64,000 nt of DNA from G963422705 sp963422705 (lineage in GTDB: Bacteria > Poribacteria > WGA-4E > WGA-3G): NCBI GenBank assembly GCA_963422705.1, contig OY730443.1, forward strand, positions 2,852,001-2,916,000, given 5' to 3'. Under the pieces are notes generated by a model, which was not told where the DNA came from, made no database searches, and was given only the letters and a program-made list of their open reading frames with translations. Every line of letters begins with the position of its first letter. Position 1 is the first letter of the stretch. Of this stretch, positions 18,143 to 27,366 are shown in pieces. The position numbers were made by a program, and so were the translations under genes.

Positions 18143-18550
18143 ATGGCTAACCTAAAGCATGAACTAGTCGAATATCCTATCCAAGATAACGTTCGACTTG
18201 AGGTATATTGGCGCGACGATACAGGTGGACGCGGCCCCGCCGCATCCTTGTATGTATATGATGACGAAATCATGCGCTTTGACTGCTTCGGCGGCAATAA
18301 TGGGCACTGCCACTTCAATTTGCGCCAGACACGAGGTAGACGGTGGATGTACCCAGAAGGCTCCTTCCGGGAGCATATCCGGCAGAGTTTGTTCGATTTG
18401 CGGAACAATTTGACGTTCTGCCTCCAGACGCACCAAGATGAACGCGTACAGTCTGTGAAGGTTAAACAGGAAAAATTGGAACACGTATTACAGCAGATGC
18501 GGGAGCAACTGATAAAGTTCGCTGACGAATTGACAGGCAAAGCTTCATGA
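18143..18550 (+). CDS. Small hypothetical protein with FDCFG/GHCH motif
   Basis: A 135-residue cytoplasmic protein without signal or membrane segment. It has a beta-rich first half (RLEVYWRDD, ASLYVYDDEIMRFDCFG), a central NNGHCHFNL that could bind metal or a nucleotide, and a charged alpha-helical tail from about residue 80 likely to form a coiled coil (VKQEKLEHVLQQMREQL). The layout distantly recalls DUF6516/TumE-like small proteins, but this is a weak resemblance. AAGGGGAAG precedes ATG 18143. Its TGA overlaps the ATG of nnr by four bases (ATGA), so the two are very likely co-transcribed and translationally coupled. Function unknown. Confidence 0.65.
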   Translation: MANLKHELVEYPIQDNVRLEVYWRDDTGGRGPAASLYVYDDEIMRFDCFGGNNGHCHFNLRQTRGRRWMYPEGSFREHIRQSLFDLRNNLTFCLQTHQDERVQSVKVKQEKLEHVLQQMREQLIKFADELTGKAS

Positions 18551-20253
18551 AAGTCGTGACAGCGGCGGAAATGCGCCGGATTGACAGTGACACAATTGAA
18601 GATGTTGGGGTACCCGGAATTGTTTTGATGGAAACTGCCGGACGCGCGATTGTTGACGCGATTCGGCGCAATTATCCTACGTGTCAGCGAGTCGGTATCT
18701 TTGTCGGTAAAGGAAACAATGGAGGCGATGGCTTAGTTGTCGCACGACAGCTAGCGCATGCCGGCAGTGCTGTTGATGTCTTGCTCGTCTCGCCTAGTGA
18801 AGATTTTAAGGGAAATGCCCTCAGGAATCTACTGATTGCCAGTCGTCTCAGTCTGAATTCGCAGTCTGTATCATCCTCAAAGGGCATTCGGATTTTTTGT
18901 CTTGTCGGAGAAAATAAAAATTCCGCAATCCTACGGATTGAAGCCGATGATGAGGCAATTTTCAATACTTACGAGAAGAGTCCTCACCCCCAAATTGACA
19001 TCACATCTAGTACTTACGAACCGAACTGTGAGCTCTTCGTCGATGCGATTTTCGGCATCGGTTTACGGGGCACGGTTGACGGCGAAATTGCTGATGTCAT
19101 TGAGGCTATCAACCGTCAATCGGTACCGACTTTATCGGTGGATGTCCCGTCCGGACTCGATGCGGATACGGGGCATCCACGTGGGGTATGCGTCCGGGCA
19201 CAGAGAACCGTGGCGATTGGGCTCCCCAAACGTGGGCTACTGTTGCATCCCGGTGCAGCATTCGCAGGACAGGTTGACATCGCCGATATCGGTTTCCCTA
19301 AAAGCGTTGTTGCTGCACAAAATATTAAAGTGAACTGGACAACGGCACAAACTGCAGCGAATTGGCTGCCCGCACGCCCGGCTGCAACACATAAGGGCAA
19401 TTATGGGCGAGTGCTAGTTGTTGCCGGGGCACGGGGCATGACAGGCGCGGCAGCACTTGCGAGTGAAGGCGCTTTGCGCGCAGGGGCAGGGCTCGTAACG
19501 CTCGCGATTCCAGAATCCCTGAATCCGATTTTAGAAGTAAAACTCTCTGAGGTGATGACATTACCGCTCCCGGAAACAGACGCCGGCAGCTTGGCGGAAT
19601 CCGCCCTAGCTCCCATACTTGAATTCGCAAAAAAGACAACATCTGTCCTCGCCATCGGGCCAGGGCTTTCTCAACATTCAGAAACGGCGGCACTCGTGCA
19701 GAAATTGGTTGATGAAAATCATAAGCAGCGACTCGGTTTACGGACGGTTATTGATGCAGATGGATTGAATGCCCTCGCACAGCACAAGATTTTAAATCAA
19801 AACAGAACTCATGATGCAACATTTGGGAAGGACACAGTCCTTACCCCACACCCAGGTGAGATGTCGCGGTTGGTAAATATGACTGTTCCAGAACTCGAAG
19901 CAGCTCGAATTAAGAGTGTACAGCAATTTGTACGTGAATACGGTGTGACACTTGTCTTTAAAGGAGCACCTACTGTTATCGGTTGCCCAAAAGGGGATAT
20001 CTGGATAAATTCAACCGGGAATCCCGGCATGGCAACGGCAGGCATGGGGGATGTACTAACAGGCGTAATTGCGGGGTTGATGGCACAAGGCTTGGCCAAT
20101 CAGAAAGCAGCGGTACTTGGTGTTTACCTACACGGCCTCGCTGCGGATATAGCATCTGAGCACATCGGGTTGCAAGGGCTCATTGCAAGCGATGTGCTAA
20201 ACGCGCTCCCTCAAGCAATACTGTCATCTATCGTGGATTCTGAAAATCAGTAA
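18547..20253 (+). CDS. nnr: Bifunctional NAD(P)HX epimerase/dehydratase Nnr
   Basis: A 568-residue fusion. The N-terminal part (about 1-270) is the YjeF/NnrE NAD(P)HX epimerase, with AAEMRRIDS, METAGRA and VGKGNNGGDGLVVAR. The C-terminal part (about 290-560) is the ribokinase-like ADP/ATP-dependent NAD(P)HX dehydratase NnrD, with DADGLNAL, LTPHPGEMSRL and the phosphate-binding NPGMATAGMGDVLTG. Together they repair hydrated NADH and NADPH in the cytoplasm. The protein is about 50 residues longer than usual because of an insertion near residues 95-150 (between LLVSPSEDFKG and ELFVDAIFG). It overlaps the upstream small gene by ATGA. Confidence 0.93.
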   Translation: MKVVTAAEMRRIDSDTIEDVGVPGIVLMETAGRAIVDAIRRNYPTCQRVGIFVGKGNNGGDGLVVARQLAHAGSAVDVLLVSPSEDFKGNALRNLLIASRLSLNSQSVSSSKGIRIFCLVGENKNSAILRIEADDEAIFNTYEKSPHPQIDITSSTYEPNCELFVDAIFGIGLRGTVDGEIADVIEAINRQSVPTLSVDVPSGLDADTGHPRGVCVRAQRTVAIGLPKRGLLLHPGAAFAGQVDIADIGFPKSVVAAQNIKVNWTTAQTAANWLPARPAATHKGNYGRVLVVAGARGMTGAAALASEGALRAGAGLVTLAIPESLNPILEVKLSEVMTLPLPETDAGSLAESALAPILEFAKKTTSVLAIGPGLSQHSETAALVQKLVDENHKQRLGLRTVIDADGLNALAQHKILNQNRTHDATFGKDTVLTPHPGEMSRLVNMTVPELEAARIKSVQQFVREYGVTLVFKGAPTVIGCPKGDIWINSTGNPGMATAGMGDVLTGVIAGLMAQGLANQKAAVLGVYLHGLAADIASEHIGLQGLIASDVLNALPQAILSSIVDSENQ

Positions 20254-20420
20254 ACATCCAAATTTCCCGTGAGGAAGAACAGATAGGCATTCGCATCGGA
20301 ATCAACGCGATAACCTACGGATGTGCTTTCGCGAATGAAGTGCTAATCGGCTTCCGCAGATTCACAATCAGGAGTGCAGGGATTTGGACTTCAGAACATG
20401 CTGAAGAGAAAAACGGAAAA

Positions 20421-20828
20421 ATGGAATACAAAATTTATCCCGTAGCGGCAGCCGATGCCTCAACCGCGTTTCAAATCGAATTGGATGCCCAGGCAATCGC
20501 GGCGGAAAAAGAATTGGAAAATCGCGGCGAGGAGGGTTCACAGCGGGAATCAATTTTACGCAAACACTTCGGGGCAGATTACGAACGCGGCTACAGGGGA
20601 ACTGCATGGAACCTGCACGGTATCTCCGCCGGATTGACACCGGCACGTTTGGCAAACCTACTAGTGGAACACGGGGAATTCTTTGATGCATGTGAAGAAC
20701 GCGAAACGTTTGACTACAGCCTCATGGTGAACGTTGAAGAGGAACTCGCATCGCAGCTGGAAGCGCTTCCTCAATCCGTTTTGAATGCAGTTGTCGATAT
20801 ATATAAGGCTGAACTGTTGGGGATATAA
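20421..20828 (+). CDS. Hypothetical protein, 135 aa
   Basis: A soluble, acidic, mostly helical protein from ATG 20421. The frame is open to 20340, but the added residues look noncoding and contain a fragment like the dispersed repeat (GGGATTTGGACTTCAG at 20379-20394). Recognisable stretches are RKHFGADYERGYRGTAWNL and ERETFDYSLMVNVEEELA; no domain was identified. No good ribosome binding site is seen; GAAGAGAA lies about 10 bases before the start. The gene follows nnr by 170 bases on the same strand. Confidence 0.55.
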   Translation: MEYKIYPVAAADASTAFQIELDAQAIAAEKELENRGEEGSQRESILRKHFGADYERGYRGTAWNLHGISAGLTPARLANLLVEHGEFFDACEERETFDYSLMVNVEEELASQLEALPQSVLNAVVDIYKAELLGI

Positions 20829-21183
20829 TCCATCAAATCGGGAAATCCCATTGTCACCGAAAACCAACGCCACGAATGTGCAGGTGGCAATCGTTGCGCA
20901 TTTGCCAGGTGTGCAGCACCACTTCACTTTCTGACATAATTCGTAGATAATGTGGCATAACCTATTCATTGCCGATGTGCCACTCTGTTTTTTCGCGGTG
21001 TGCTAAGTTTGTGAAATTTTCTCGAGCTAATATTTGATGTGTTTTGGCCACCGCCGCGATTGGGAAAACCTAAAAATTGCAACGGTTTCGCAATTCATGT
21101 GTGACACAATTCCAACAAGTTCTTTTCAGAATGGGCACCCATTATAATCATCCGGCCTATTCGACGATTTCAGGAGTGTACTT
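20829..21183 (+). other. Intergenic region before the export operon
   Basis: Holds the permease remnant, a small stem AATTGC/GCAATT (21075-21095) and a perfect -10 box TATAAT at 21143-21148. Its -35 is poor; nothing at 17-18 bases resembles TTGACA. GGAG at 21172-21175 serves ATG 21184. No RNA gene seen. Confidence 0.5.
20953..21037 (+). pseudogene. Remnant of the 3' end of an ABC-2 permease gene
   Basis: Bases 20974-21037 align with the last 80 or so bases of the intact permease at 22536-22614: GATGTGC, CTCTG-TTTTTCGC, GTGTGCTAA, GTTTGTGAAATTTT and ATATTTGA recur in order with small gaps. Translated to its stop, the remnant ends KFVKFSRANI, against AFVKFFRSDI in the intact gene. Similarity may extend back to 20953. 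It suggests a second permease once stood directly upstream. Confidence 0.55.
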
Positions 21184-22614
21184 ATGTTATTAACACTGAT
21201 TCAAAAAGAGATGATGCATCATGTCCTCAGTGCCCGGTTCATTGCGCTCTTGCTGATGTGTCTCTTGCTGATTCCCCTCACTCTTTCAATCAATTACCAT
21301 AAGCATATCCAACACCGGGTTGATTATCAAGAAGCAGTTAAACTCGCAAACATCGCAGAAACTACGATGAATACGAAGATGCCGCTAGAACCGGAACTTG
21401 AAGTGTCGAAGCTCTTCCTCAAACCCACACCATTGAGCGTTTTCGCAAACGGTTTAGAAGAGGCGTTGCCGAGTTACCTTGGGATGACGCGCAACGGTGT
21501 AACGCAAGGAGCACCCGCCCTGGTTTCAGCCCCGCTCTCATATCTTTTAGGGCAATTAGATTTTCTGTTCATTGTCAGCACGGTTTTCAGTCTGCTTGCG
21601 CTGCTATTTACATTTGATGCCGTTGCCGGAGAAAGGGAGGCTGGCACGCTGCGGGTAACGTTATCAAATTCCGTGCCGCGCGATTATTTTCTATGGAGTA
21701 AGCTCATTGGTGGCTATATCGTGTTTGTCGTTCCGTTCTTAATGTCGTTTTTCGTCGGCTTGCTGCTGCTTGTCACGCAAGGTTTTCCGCTTAGCGAGCC
21801 AGACATTTTAGGGAGAATCCTCGGCATCATGTCGGTTGCCATGCTCTATATCGCCGTGTTTTTTGCGATAGGGACGGTGATTTCTACCTATTTAGACGGT
21901 TCCAAGACTGCCCTAATCGTCGCTTTTACCGTTTGGGTATTCACCGTGCTAATCGCGCCGCGGATTGGGTTTCTCTCCGCGAAATTCATCGCGCCCACTC
22001 AAACTTTGCAAAGTGTCTATCAAGAAAAGACAGCGACACGCGATAATTTGAATGCAGCGCTTGAAGACAAAAAAAGGAAAATGCACCAAGAAATCTGGAA
22101 AGAACTTGGGCCACTTTCTACGGAAGAACAGCTTGCAGCGGGAATGGAAACCGGGAAAAAGGTTGATGAGCTTATACAACCGCTTGAACAAGAATATCGG
22201 CAGAAATTTGTGACGCTCGCAGAGCAGATAGACAGGCGTTATCAACGAAAGAAAAAACGACAGGAACAGGTAGGCGAAACCGTGTCCAGAATTACCCCCA
22301 CATCTTCTTTAATCTATATTATCACGAACTTAACACAGACAGGAAATGAGAAAAAAAACACCTACTTCCAAACAGGTGAGCGTTACCATGATGCCTTGTA
22401 TGTGGATTTGTTCAGTAAAATCAGAGAACATCTCTCGACAAGAACTATTAATCCCGATACAGATATAGTCAAAATCACGCAACCTCCCCCAATGAAAGAT
22501 GATTCTCTAGCGGAAACCTTGCGCCAATCTGCCGTTGATGTGCTGCTACTCTGCTTTTTCGCAGTGGTGTTAACAACAGTAGCGTTTGTGAAATTTTTCC
22601 GGTCCGATATTTGA
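21184..22614 (+). CDS. ABC-2 type transporter permease (NosY/DUF3526-like)
   Basis: A 476-residue inner-membrane protein. TM1 (about 18-35) is followed by a roughly 110-residue outside loop, then TM segments near 120-145, 170-200, 215-235 and 243-262. A second large soluble loop (about 270-445, rich in charged helix) precedes a last TM at about 448-468. The cytoplasmic-loop motif TFDAVAGEREAGTLRVTLSNSVPR is characteristic of this permease class and is shared with the permeases at 29.7 and 31.1 kb. GGAG lies 8 bases before ATG 21184. It heads an operon with an ATPase, a coiled-coil/NEW3 protein and a TolC homolog, which points to export across both membranes. Cargo unknown. Confidence 0.82.
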   Translation: MLLTLIQKEMMHHVLSARFIALLLMCLLLIPLTLSINYHKHIQHRVDYQEAVKLANIAETTMNTKMPLEPELEVSKLFLKPTPLSVFANGLEEALPSYLGMTRNGVTQGAPALVSAPLSYLLGQLDFLFIVSTVFSLLALLFTFDAVAGEREAGTLRVTLSNSVPRDYFLWSKLIGGYIVFVVPFLMSFFVGLLLLVTQGFPLSEPDILGRILGIMSVAMLYIAVFFAIGTVISTYLDGSKTALIVAFTVWVFTVLIAPRIGFLSAKFIAPTQTLQSVYQEKTATRDNLNAALEDKKRKMHQEIWKELGPLSTEEQLAAGMETGKKVDELIQPLEQEYRQKFVTLAEQIDRRYQRKKKRQEQVGETVSRITPTSSLIYIITNLTQTGNEKKNTYFQTGERYHDALYVDLFSKIREHLSTRTINPDTDIVKITQPPPMKDDSLAETLRQSAVDVLLLCFFAVVLTTVAFVKFFRSDI

Positions 22615-22831
22615 CGTTGAAGTGCTTTATACGAAGCCAGACAATGCTATGCTTGAGGTGGAAAGATTATGATTCATCAAGTGAAAGCGTTGTTCTTTGG
22701 GTGGAAAAATTTTAGGGAGCGCGGTATCATATATTTAATAATGCCCACCTGTCTGTAATACATCTCCAAAGCAGAACGCGTCGATGTCATTGCGATTTGA
22801 TGGAACTTCAATCATAAGGAGAGACAAGCAG

Positions 22832-23569
22832 ATGTTAGAAACTCGTGAACTCACCAAAGTCTATAACGAATCTGTCTTAGCCGTGAATGAGCTCAACCTC
22901 ACCGTTAACGACGGTGAAATCTACGTCGTTCTCGGTGCGAACGGTGCCGGTAAGAGTACAACTATCTCCATGTTGCTTAACTTTATTGAGCCGACAAGTG
23001 GCACTGCCCTCATTGATGATATTGAAATTCCGAAATTTCCGCTGGAGGCGAAGAAGTATCTCGCCTACGTTTCGGAGAACGTAGAACTCTACCGGAATTT
23101 CACAGCCCGGCAGAACCTATCATTTTTTGCGAAATTGGGCGGCCAGAAGAACGTCTCTAACACCGAATTGGATGCGACGCTTGGGCGCGTGGGGTTACCG
23201 CCTGAATCATTTACCCGTCGGGTTAAAACATTTTCCAAAGGCATGCGGCAACGTCTTGGCATCGCGATTGCGATTATGAAGAACGCACGTGCAGTGCTGC
23301 TGGATGAACCGACTTCCGGACTGGACCCAAAGGGCGGTGCGGATTTCCTTAATCTGCTTCGTGAACTGCGCGAAGAAGGCAAAGCGATTTTTATGTCCAC
23401 CCACGACATTTTCCGTGCAAAAGAGATTGCTGACAAGATTGGCATCCTCGTCGAGGGCAACTTGGAACGTGAATTGACGCGGGAAGAGGTTAAAGCGGAG
23501 AACCTTGAGACGCTATATCTCCGTTATGTCGCAGGCTATGAATCTGTAGAGACAAAGCGCACATCATGA
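22832..23569 (+). CDS. ABC transporter ATP-binding protein
   Basis: A 245-residue ATPase. The Walker A GANGAGKST is at 35-43, the signature SKGMRQ at 135-140, Walker B AVLLDEP at 154-160, and the switch histidine is in STHD. This is the CcmA/NatA class that drives ABC-2 permeases. ATG 22832 was chosen over the upstream start at 22784 because AAGGAGA (22816-22822) lies 9 bases before it and the protein then begins at the usual MLETRELTK. The 217 bases between permease and ATPase hold no gene. Its last codon overlaps the next gene by ATGA, so coupling is likely. It may also power the orphan permeases at 29.7-32.6 kb. Confidence 0.92.
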   Translation: MLETRELTKVYNESVLAVNELNLTVNDGEIYVVLGANGAGKSTTISMLLNFIEPTSGTALIDDIEIPKFPLEAKKYLAYVSENVELYRNFTARQNLSFFAKLGGQKNVSNTELDATLGRVGLPPESFTRRVKTFSKGMRQRLGIAIAIMKNARAVLLDEPTSGLDPKGGADFLNLLRELREEGKAIFMSTHDIFRAKEIADKIGILVEGNLERELTREEVKAENLETLYLRYVAGYESVETKRTS

Positions 23570-25839
23570 AAAATCCATCTGCTTTCCTGCTATATCTCTT
23601 CATCCAGGGATTCGCTGTAGCGGGTATCATATCACCGCTGGCTCAGGAACCAGAAGCCCCATCGACAGCGGCGGTAACTTCGGCGAAGACAAAGAATGAT
23701 AAGAACCGTGAAATTGCCATCGGTGGCGCGCGGTTGGAAATGGAATTAGCCGAAAACTTGATGAAAAAGAAGCAGATTGAGCTGGAAAACCTCAAGGCAA
23801 TGATGTTTGAAGAAAACAACATCGTCACCGTTGCTGAAGTGAATCAGGCAGAGGAAGAATATAAACGTGCTGTGGCAGAATATGAGAAGGCAAAGCTCAA
23901 CCTGCAGCAAGTGGAACTCGACTCCCTTAAGGATACCTGGCATATCACCATTGAAAGCACCCGGCTCTATGAATCTCGTGACGGCAGAGAACTCTTTTCG
24001 ATTCGCTTGCAGAACAGCTCTGCACCTGTCAAGCTCACGGAAAGTTCAAAGGTGCTGGAACAAGACGTCGTCATCAGTGCGCAGATTGACGATATCTTTG
24101 TCTCGATTAAGGAGAAGGAGGATTTTGGTGGGGCAGGTGCGATTATCGCTGAACCTTATGAACGGCGCATCGCCACCCTTAAGGAAGGTGAGACGATAGA
24201 ACTCGAATTTGAACTGATTAAGGAGGATGTGCGGAGTGTCATTGTCGAATTAAATTATCTGGGTACGATTGAAGAACGCAATATACACCTTAAACAGGAA
24301 AAGCCGTACATTTCCGTGGTGTCCGCGCGCCGCTATAAACAAGAAGAACGGCGACGTTTAGAAGTCGTGCTGACGTATGGGGCTGTTGTCAGTAGTGGCG
24401 GACCTCCTCCGGACACAATTGAGCAGAGCACGGCACAAGAAATTAATAACGTCTATGTCTCCATTAAGGACGATACCGCCTCTATCATCGGCTACCCTTA
24501 TGAGCAAAGGATTCCGACACTCAAGGATGGGCAAGAAAAACGGCTGGACTTTGAACTGCGGCGAAATGTAGATAATCTCATCGTCAACTTGCGATACCTT
24601 GATAAAGAATATCCGTACAAAATACATCTTGAGGAAGATACCCGTCACATCTCGATTCTGAGCGCGAAGAAGTTCAGGATTGATAATCAGATGATGGTGA
24701 AGATTGTGTTGAAGAATACGTCAACAACAGAGGCGATGCCAGAAAATGCGTCTCCGGAGGAAATTGCCGCTGCAAATGAAATTCGCGCAATTTATGTCTC
24801 TTTATTGGATGTAACGGACGACACGAATATCGTCAAACCGTATGAAGAGAAGATTTCGGTGCTGGGTTACAATGAAACGGTGGAGCTCACGTTTCAACTC
24901 CAAAAGGACGTGGAGAGCCTTAAAGTCTCGCTGAAGTATCCTGAACTGGCTGACGCGGATGCGCGGCTCATCTATCTGCAAAAGGAATCAGCCCGTGATG
25001 TCGTTAACGTCAGCTCCTTACGGTTTTCACAAGAGGGAAACCTCGGCAGTAGCTTAACGTACGATTTGACCCTCGACAGGTTAGCAGAAACAGAGAACAC
25101 GTTTCAATTGCGCGTGATTAACTTACTGAACCGCCTCTCTTTTGAGTTCCAAGAACCGGAGACGAAGTCGCGACAATCCCAAGTTAAGTTTACGCAGGAA
25201 CAGTCTAAACGGAATCTCGCCTTAGTTGTGTATCTGCCCGAAGAATTGGATGCCTTATATCTTGATACGACACTTGAATTCTACGTCGCTGTACTTGATG
25301 AGAAAGAGGCGGACGAATTAGGGGGCATCAATAACCGGCTGGACTTAGCGCCAGAAAGAATTGCGAATATCCAAGGCGGCGTTGAGCGGTTTGAACTGAT
25401 TCCGAAGGGGGTTCCGGAGATAGGACTCTTTGTGCCCAACACCTTCCAAACGATTAAAATCGGTGATGTTGTCAATATGTCTGCCACGTTACAGAACGTC
25501 GGCACTCGTGACTTAGTTGATATTCGCATGGTGGTTGAGGTGAACACCGAATGGGACTACACTGTCACGCCAGAGACAGTCTCTTCGCTTCGGCGTAACG
25601 AAGAAACAGAGATACAACTGACATTGATACTGCCACAGGATGTCAGCGTCGGCGAATACGAGGCGAAACTGAATGCCGAAGTGACTGTCGATAATCGCAA
25701 ATTTGATGCAAGCGAACGCTCGATTACCGTAAAGGTGGAATCCAAGACACAGGTATCGATAACCACGATTCTGTTTGGTGTCTTAATTCTGCTCGTCATC
25801 GGCATTGCGATTGTTACCATACGAATCAGTAGGAGATAG
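23566..25839 (+). CDS. Membrane-anchored coiled-coil/NEW3-domain protein, possible export adaptor
   Basis: A 757-residue exported protein. The order is: a signal sequence (about 7-25); a helical hairpin at about 55-118, with helix two NIVTVAEVNQAEEEYKRAV and onward in heptads, like the alpha-hairpin of HlyD/RND adaptors; three beta repeats at about 125-470, each with a VSI or VSL strand, PYE[EQR][RK]I and an F[EQ]L strand; a further beta region; a NEW3 (NPCBM-associated) domain at about 615-715 (LQNVGTRDLVDI, VSVGEYEAKL); and a C-terminal TM at about 728-748 followed by RISRR. It sits between the ATPase (ATGA overlap) and tolC (12-base gap), where a periplasmic adaptor would be expected. The topology differs from classical adaptors because the anchor is at the C-terminus. 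The adaptor role is inference. Confidence 0.7.
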   Translation: MKNPSAFLLYLFIQGFAVAGIISPLAQEPEAPSTAAVTSAKTKNDKNREIAIGGARLEMELAENLMKKKQIELENLKAMMFEENNIVTVAEVNQAEEEYKRAVAEYEKAKLNLQQVELDSLKDTWHITIESTRLYESRDGRELFSIRLQNSSAPVKLTESSKVLEQDVVISAQIDDIFVSIKEKEDFGGAGAIIAEPYERRIATLKEGETIELEFELIKEDVRSVIVELNYLGTIEERNIHLKQEKPYISVVSARRYKQEERRRLEVVLTYGAVVSSGGPPPDTIEQSTAQEINNVYVSIKDDTASIIGYPYEQRIPTLKDGQEKRLDFELRRNVDNLIVNLRYLDKEYPYKIHLEEDTRHISILSAKKFRIDNQMMVKIVLKNTSTTEAMPENASPEEIAAANEIRAIYVSLLDVTDDTNIVKPYEEKISVLGYNETVELTFQLQKDVESLKVSLKYPELADADARLIYLQKESARDVVNVSSLRFSQEGNLGSSLTYDLTLDRLAETENTFQLRVINLLNRLSFEFQEPETKSRQSQVKFTQEQSKRNLALVVYLPEELDALYLDTTLEFYVAVLDEKEADELGGINNRLDLAPERIANIQGGVERFELIPKGVPEIGLFVPNTFQTIKIGDVVNMSATLQNVGTRDLVDIRMVVEVNTEWDYTVTPETVSSLRRNEETEIQLTLILPQDVSVGEYEAKLNAEVTVDNRKFDASERSITVKVESKTQVSITTILFGVLILLVIGIAIVTIRISRR

Positions 25840-25851
25840 GTTTTTTCGACG

Positions 25852-27246
25852 ATGAAGAATTTCATAAGCGAGAAAAATTTGCAAATTCTCCTATTCATCT
25901 TATGCCTCCTGATTACGATGAGAATTGTCAGTTCTGTCTCGGCACAGCGCCTGATTTCGCTAACGCCAGCGCGTGCCATTGAACTGGTTTTGCAAAATAA
26001 CGAGTTCGTTAAGAAAGCCGAAAAGGGTGTTGACAAAGCGAAAGCCAATCTTCGAGTGGCGAAAGCCGTATACCTGCCGCAAGTTGGGCTCACCGGCGAA
26101 TATCAGCGCCAAAGAGATGGAGATATAGATGAGCGGGATTACCTTTCACGTGCAGAACTAAGTCTTCTTCTGATGCAATTTGGGGAGCTACCGAAGGGAC
26201 TAGATGATGCACAGGAGGAAGTTCGGAAAGCAGAAATTGCGCACGAACGCGCAAAAAAGGAGCTCGTTTCCGCGCTCCGGAACCTCTGGCACGATATCAT
26301 CTTGACAGAAGAAGAAATTCGCCAACGGCGCGCGATTGAGGTAGAATTGGAGAAGAAGCTTGAAGTAACACAGATTAAGCACGAGAAAAAACGGATTCTT
26401 TTCTTGAGTCGCCTGAATACAGAATTGGAACTCTCTGAACAACAGCTGGCGTTGAACAAACTCCAGCGCCGGCTTGATGTTGACACCGCCGAACTCATCC
26501 GCCTGACTGGACTTGAACCACTCGCACAAGTTGTCTTATCGCAATCGCTCCCGGATGACAACATCACCCTGGAAACAGCCGTTGAACTTGCGCTTGTAAA
26601 CAACCTCGATTTGCGAGAATTAGAAGGCGATATCGTACGCCAAAAACGGCTCATCACCGAAACGATATGGAATCGATTTCCCAAACTGTCCGCGACGGCA
26701 CGTTACCGAGACTTGAGTATCTTGTTAGAACAACAGGCAGGAAAGCAGAACTGGGATGCAACAGCGCGCTACAATCCTGTCCTATTAGAACGGGATATAC
26801 CTAGCCTCTTTGAACGGATGCCGCGTTCGCAAGACGGGTGGGAAGTCCGTTTCAACGTTAATATCCCACTATTTGATGGGAATAAGACAGCTAACCTGCG
26901 CGCAGCAGAGCTCGCTGAACTGGAACGCATCCAGTTAGAGCATACCGCTCAGCGGAAAATGATTCGCGTAGCAGTGCGCCGCGATTACCGCGATGTGGCA
27001 AATGCGCAAGAACGGATTGAGATTGAGCAGAAACGGGTGCAAATTTTTGAGCAGCGCCTCCGAGCGATTGAACGAGTGCTCGATGAAGTTACCATTGAAT
27101 TGCGAAATTATCGAGGCTTGACATTTGACGACGCATTTCAAGCACAAGCACAATTTACGGAGGCGCAACGCGTCTTTTATCAGGCACGCCGGGAACACGC
27201 CAAGGCAAAAGAGAAGCTTCGCCAAACCATGCAATGGATAGAGTAA
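25852..27246 (+). CDS. TolC-family outer-membrane efflux protein
   Basis: A 464-residue protein with a signal peptide (hydrophobic about 11-30, VSAQR), then two repeated OEP halves. Each begins with LTPARAIELVLQNN or TLETAVELALVNN, continues in long amphipathic helices (KGVDKAKANLRVAKA; LRNYRGLTFDDAFQAQAQF), and has a beta strand region (VGLTGEYQRQ; LSATARYRD). TolC trimers form the outer-membrane exit duct for tripartite pumps. It ends the operon that starts with the permease at 21184, 12 bases after the NEW3 gene. Homologs normally pair with an adaptor, supporting an adaptor-like role for that neighbour. Confidence 0.9.
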   Translation: MKNFISEKNLQILLFILCLLITMRIVSSVSAQRLISLTPARAIELVLQNNEFVKKAEKGVDKAKANLRVAKAVYLPQVGLTGEYQRQRDGDIDERDYLSRAELSLLLMQFGELPKGLDDAQEEVRKAEIAHERAKKELVSALRNLWHDIILTEEEIRQRRAIEVELEKKLEVTQIKHEKKRILFLSRLNTELELSEQQLALNKLQRRLDVDTAELIRLTGLEPLAQVVLSQSLPDDNITLETAVELALVNNLDLRELEGDIVRQKRLITETIWNRFPKLSATARYRDLSILLEQQAGKQNWDATARYNPVLLERDIPSLFERMPRSQDGWEVRFNVNIPLFDGNKTANLRAAELAELERIQLEHTAQRKMIRVAVRRDYRDVANAQERIEIEQKRVQIFEQRLRAIERVLDEVTIELRNYRGLTFDDAFQAQAQFTEAQRVFYQARREHAKAKEKLRQTMQWIE

Positions 27247-27366
27247 TTTGTTAAGGCGAATCACCAGGACTGAAGCAGTATCCCATCGCTAGATACCACA
27301 GCGTTTTGAAGTGTACTAAAGCCTATCAAGTTATCCGCTTTGTGGAGACATTCTCGTTATAAAATC

